Shown: positions 6,085 through 7,493 of the stretch, one piece after another
Numbering within the stretch: position 1 is the stretch's first letter
Layout of the letters: each line of letters begins with the position of its first letter
DNA from: Acidobacteriota bacterium
Lineage (GTDB): Bacteria; Acidobacteriota; Terriglobia; UBA7540
DNA length: 7,493 nt
Direction of reading: 5' to 3'
Assembly: GCA_021828225.1 (NCBI GenBank)
Contig: JAKASH010000135.1
Coordinates: forward strand, 1-7,493
Notes under the pieces: generated by a model
Database searches by the model: none
Told to the model about the DNA's origin: nothing
The model's input: the letters and a program-made list of their open reading frames with translations, nothing else
Position numbers and translations under genes: made by a program

Positions 6085-7386
6085 TCATTCGATCACGACA
6101 GTTTTGCGGATCGTCTTGGTATTGCCATGACGGTCTTGCGCCGTAATCGTAATTTCATTCGAGCCCTTGGACGGCAGGGGCGCTGTAAAGTGCCGGAACG
6201 TTCCGTCGGGGGCGATATTAAAAACTTGCTCGTTGTTAATGATCACGGTCGAGCCCGGCGCCGTCCGGCCGACGATCTCGACCACGCTCCCATGCTGAAT
6301 AATTCGCGTGATTTCTAGGAAAGCCTCGTGGCCGGTCGAAACCTGCTGCACCAAATTGAAGCGGTTGGCGATGGAGGGCTGGCTCGCCGTGCCGCGCGCA
6401 TCAATCGAAGCGACGGCCCAATAATAAACTCCCTCGTCCAAGCCGGATATATCCACTGAAGTCCAACCCCGAATCGTCTTATCCACAATCAAGTTGGAAA
6501 ACATGCCCGACGGCGAAATCATGAAATGGTATGCCGTCGCTCCAGCAACCGCTGACCACCGAAATTCGATCTGGGTGGACCGCGGATCCTTCGCCACGGT
6601 GAGCGCCATGTTGACGGGAGAGATCAAAGACGGCGGCGCGATGACCTTCTCTCGAACCATCCCGGGCTGCTGCGAGGAGAACTTGACGCCTTCGTACTGT
6701 CCCAGGCTCAGCGTCATGGATCCCCGGGTGACGTTTGCGTTGCCCGCGTCGATGGTTAGCTGATGGACATCCGTTCGCGGATCGTTCTGCACCACCGCGC
6801 GGCTCTCTTGGCCGAGCGAGGCAACGGCGTCCGAGAAGGAAACCTGGGAGGTTGACCCTGGAGCTTCAAACCGGCCCGTTGCCAGATCCACGGTGCCCGA
6901 GGTCACCTGGACAGCGACGTGGGTTGCCCGCGTGACAGGGTCCTGTCCGCTCTCTTCCACGACGATCAGGGAATTCGGCTTCAACAGATAGTTTGTTCCG
7001 TCAGCAAAAATAATGCGAGCCACCCCATCGCTTCCCGTCTGCACAAAATCGCCCCGCTCGAGCGCGGTGTTGTAGTCGGCATTCATCCATTGGGGCGACT
7101 GAGGCTTTTTCACCCGCACCGCTCCGTCAATATTGACAAAATGAGCTTCTCGCTTGGAAGGCGCCACTTCCTTCTCGCCCGTTCTCACCAGGCACGCCGA
7201 AAGGGCGCGCAGAGCGCTTTCAGCCTTGAGGCTGAAGTAGTTCGGGGCGATAAGATAGCAGATCAGACCGACGATCACTAAGCCCAGCGACGAGTACAAG
7301 GCAATCGTGCGGTAAGAGATCGTCGTCCACTCGACCTCGACCTTGCGGCCTTGCTCTGGCGCGGGCGGCCTGGTGACTATACCCAT
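6085..7386 (-). CDS. membrane-anchored FecR-domain protein with Fn3-like and Ig-like C-terminal domains
   Basis: The exact role is unknown; it is probably a cell-surface or periplasmic scaffold. I use the ATG at 7386 (433 aa). An in-frame ATG at 7425 adds 13 residues, and neither start has a clear Shine-Dalgarno, so the start is uncertain. Numbering from 7386, a short cytoplasmic head is followed by one membrane segment at about 28-47 (ALYSSLGLVIVGLICYLIAP), which suggests an N-in, C-out topology. Residues about 84-146 form a FecR-type domain, with the segments LERGDFVQTGSDGVARIIFADGT and LLKPNSLIVVEES. Residues about 255-345 resemble a fibronectin type III module (FRWSAVAGATAYHFMIS, YYWAVASID). 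Residues about 357-433 resemble the Ig-like modules of glucodextranase type (GRTAPGSTVIINN, PDGTFRHF). There is no TonB-linked sigma or anti-sigma partner nearby, so classical FecR iron signalling is not supported. It lies 52 bases upstream of mreB in the same direction and may be co-transcribed with it. Confidence 0.85.
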   Translation of the reverse strand: MGIVTRPPAPEQGRKVEVEWTTISYRTIALYSSLGLVIVGLICYLIAPNYFSLKAESALRALSACLVRTGEKEVAPSKREAHFVNIDGAVRVKKPQSPQWMNADYNTALERGDFVQTGSDGVARIIFADGTNYLLKPNSLIVVEESGQDPVTRATHVAVQVTSGTVDLATGRFEAPGSTSQVSFSDAVASLGQESRAVVQNDPRTDVHQLTIDAGNANVTRGSMTLSLGQYEGVKFSSQQPGMVREKVIAPPSLISPVNMALTVAKDPRSTQIEFRWSAVAGATAYHFMISPSGMFSNLIVDKTIRGWTSVDISGLDEGVYYWAVASIDARGTASQPSIANRFNLVQQVSTGHEAFLEITRIIQHGSVVEIVGRTAPGSTVIINNEQVFNIAPDGTFRHFTAPLPSKGSNEITITAQDRHGNTKTIRKTVVIE

Positions 7387-7406
7387 GCTGGCAGCGACCA
7401 GAAAAC

Positions 7407-7435
7407 ATTTTTGACCAAACCCCATATCAGGTCAA
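7407..7435 (-). promoter_or_regulatory. possible sigma70-type promoter upstream of the FecR-domain gene
   Basis: Read on the minus strand there is TTGACC (7435-7430), a 17-base spacer, and AAAAAT (7412-7407), about 20 bases before the ATG at 7386. The -35 matches 5 of 6 consensus bases and the -10 matches 4 of 6. If used, it favours the 7386 start over the 7425 start, because 7425 lies inside the spacer. The leader would be very short and without a ribosome binding site, so this is a weak call. Confidence 0.25.
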
Positions 7436-7493
7436 GCAGATTCCTCCCCTCCGCGCTGTCAACGGCGCGTGTTGAAAATCGGGAGGGCGTCTC

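Overview
The window looks like the chromosome of a GC-rich bacterium, most likely an Acidobacteriota member from soil or sediment. The basis is the wording of MreB and MreC: MreC has a membrane anchor and downstream stretch of the kind I associate with Acidobacteriota homologues. That placement rests on remembered family resemblance, not on a search, so it is moderate. Every gene I can support lies on the minus strand, so transcription runs from the high-coordinate end to the low-coordinate end.

Region 1 (about 3400-7493) is ordinary core genome: a membrane-anchored FecR-domain protein with Fn3-like and Ig-like C-terminal domains, followed by mreB, mreC and mreD. MreB forms membrane-associated filaments, and MreC and MreD link them to the peptidoglycan synthases of the elongasome. 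These genes look intact.

Region 2 (about 800-3322) sits where the elongasome genes mrdA (PBP2) and rodA often follow mreD. Instead it holds three restriction-modification-like genes, each with a visible defect. First is an MmeI-type (type IIL) N-terminal nuclease domain cut off near residue 101, followed by an unrelated-looking tail and a second open frame. Second is an XRE-HTH plus zinc-ribbon DNA methyltransferase that has the SAM-binding motif I but ends before any catalytic motif IV (DPPF/DPPY). Third is a small nuclease-like protein with an E-x-K motif, in which the expected catalytic Asp appears to be Asn and whose frame continues past an amber stop. The simplest reading is a decaying defence island inserted behind mreD. 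A reassembled, minimal system made of a nuclease domain, a DNA-binding/SAM-binding protein and a second nuclease-like protein is possible but unproven.

Region 3 (about 1-880) contains an unrecognised 187-aa protein with a Cys-His-Asp arrangement resembling papain-like folds. Its upstream intergenic DNA is bracketed by an imperfect inverted repeat reminiscent of a tiny MITE. No tRNA, rRNA, CRISPR array, transposase or integrase is visible.
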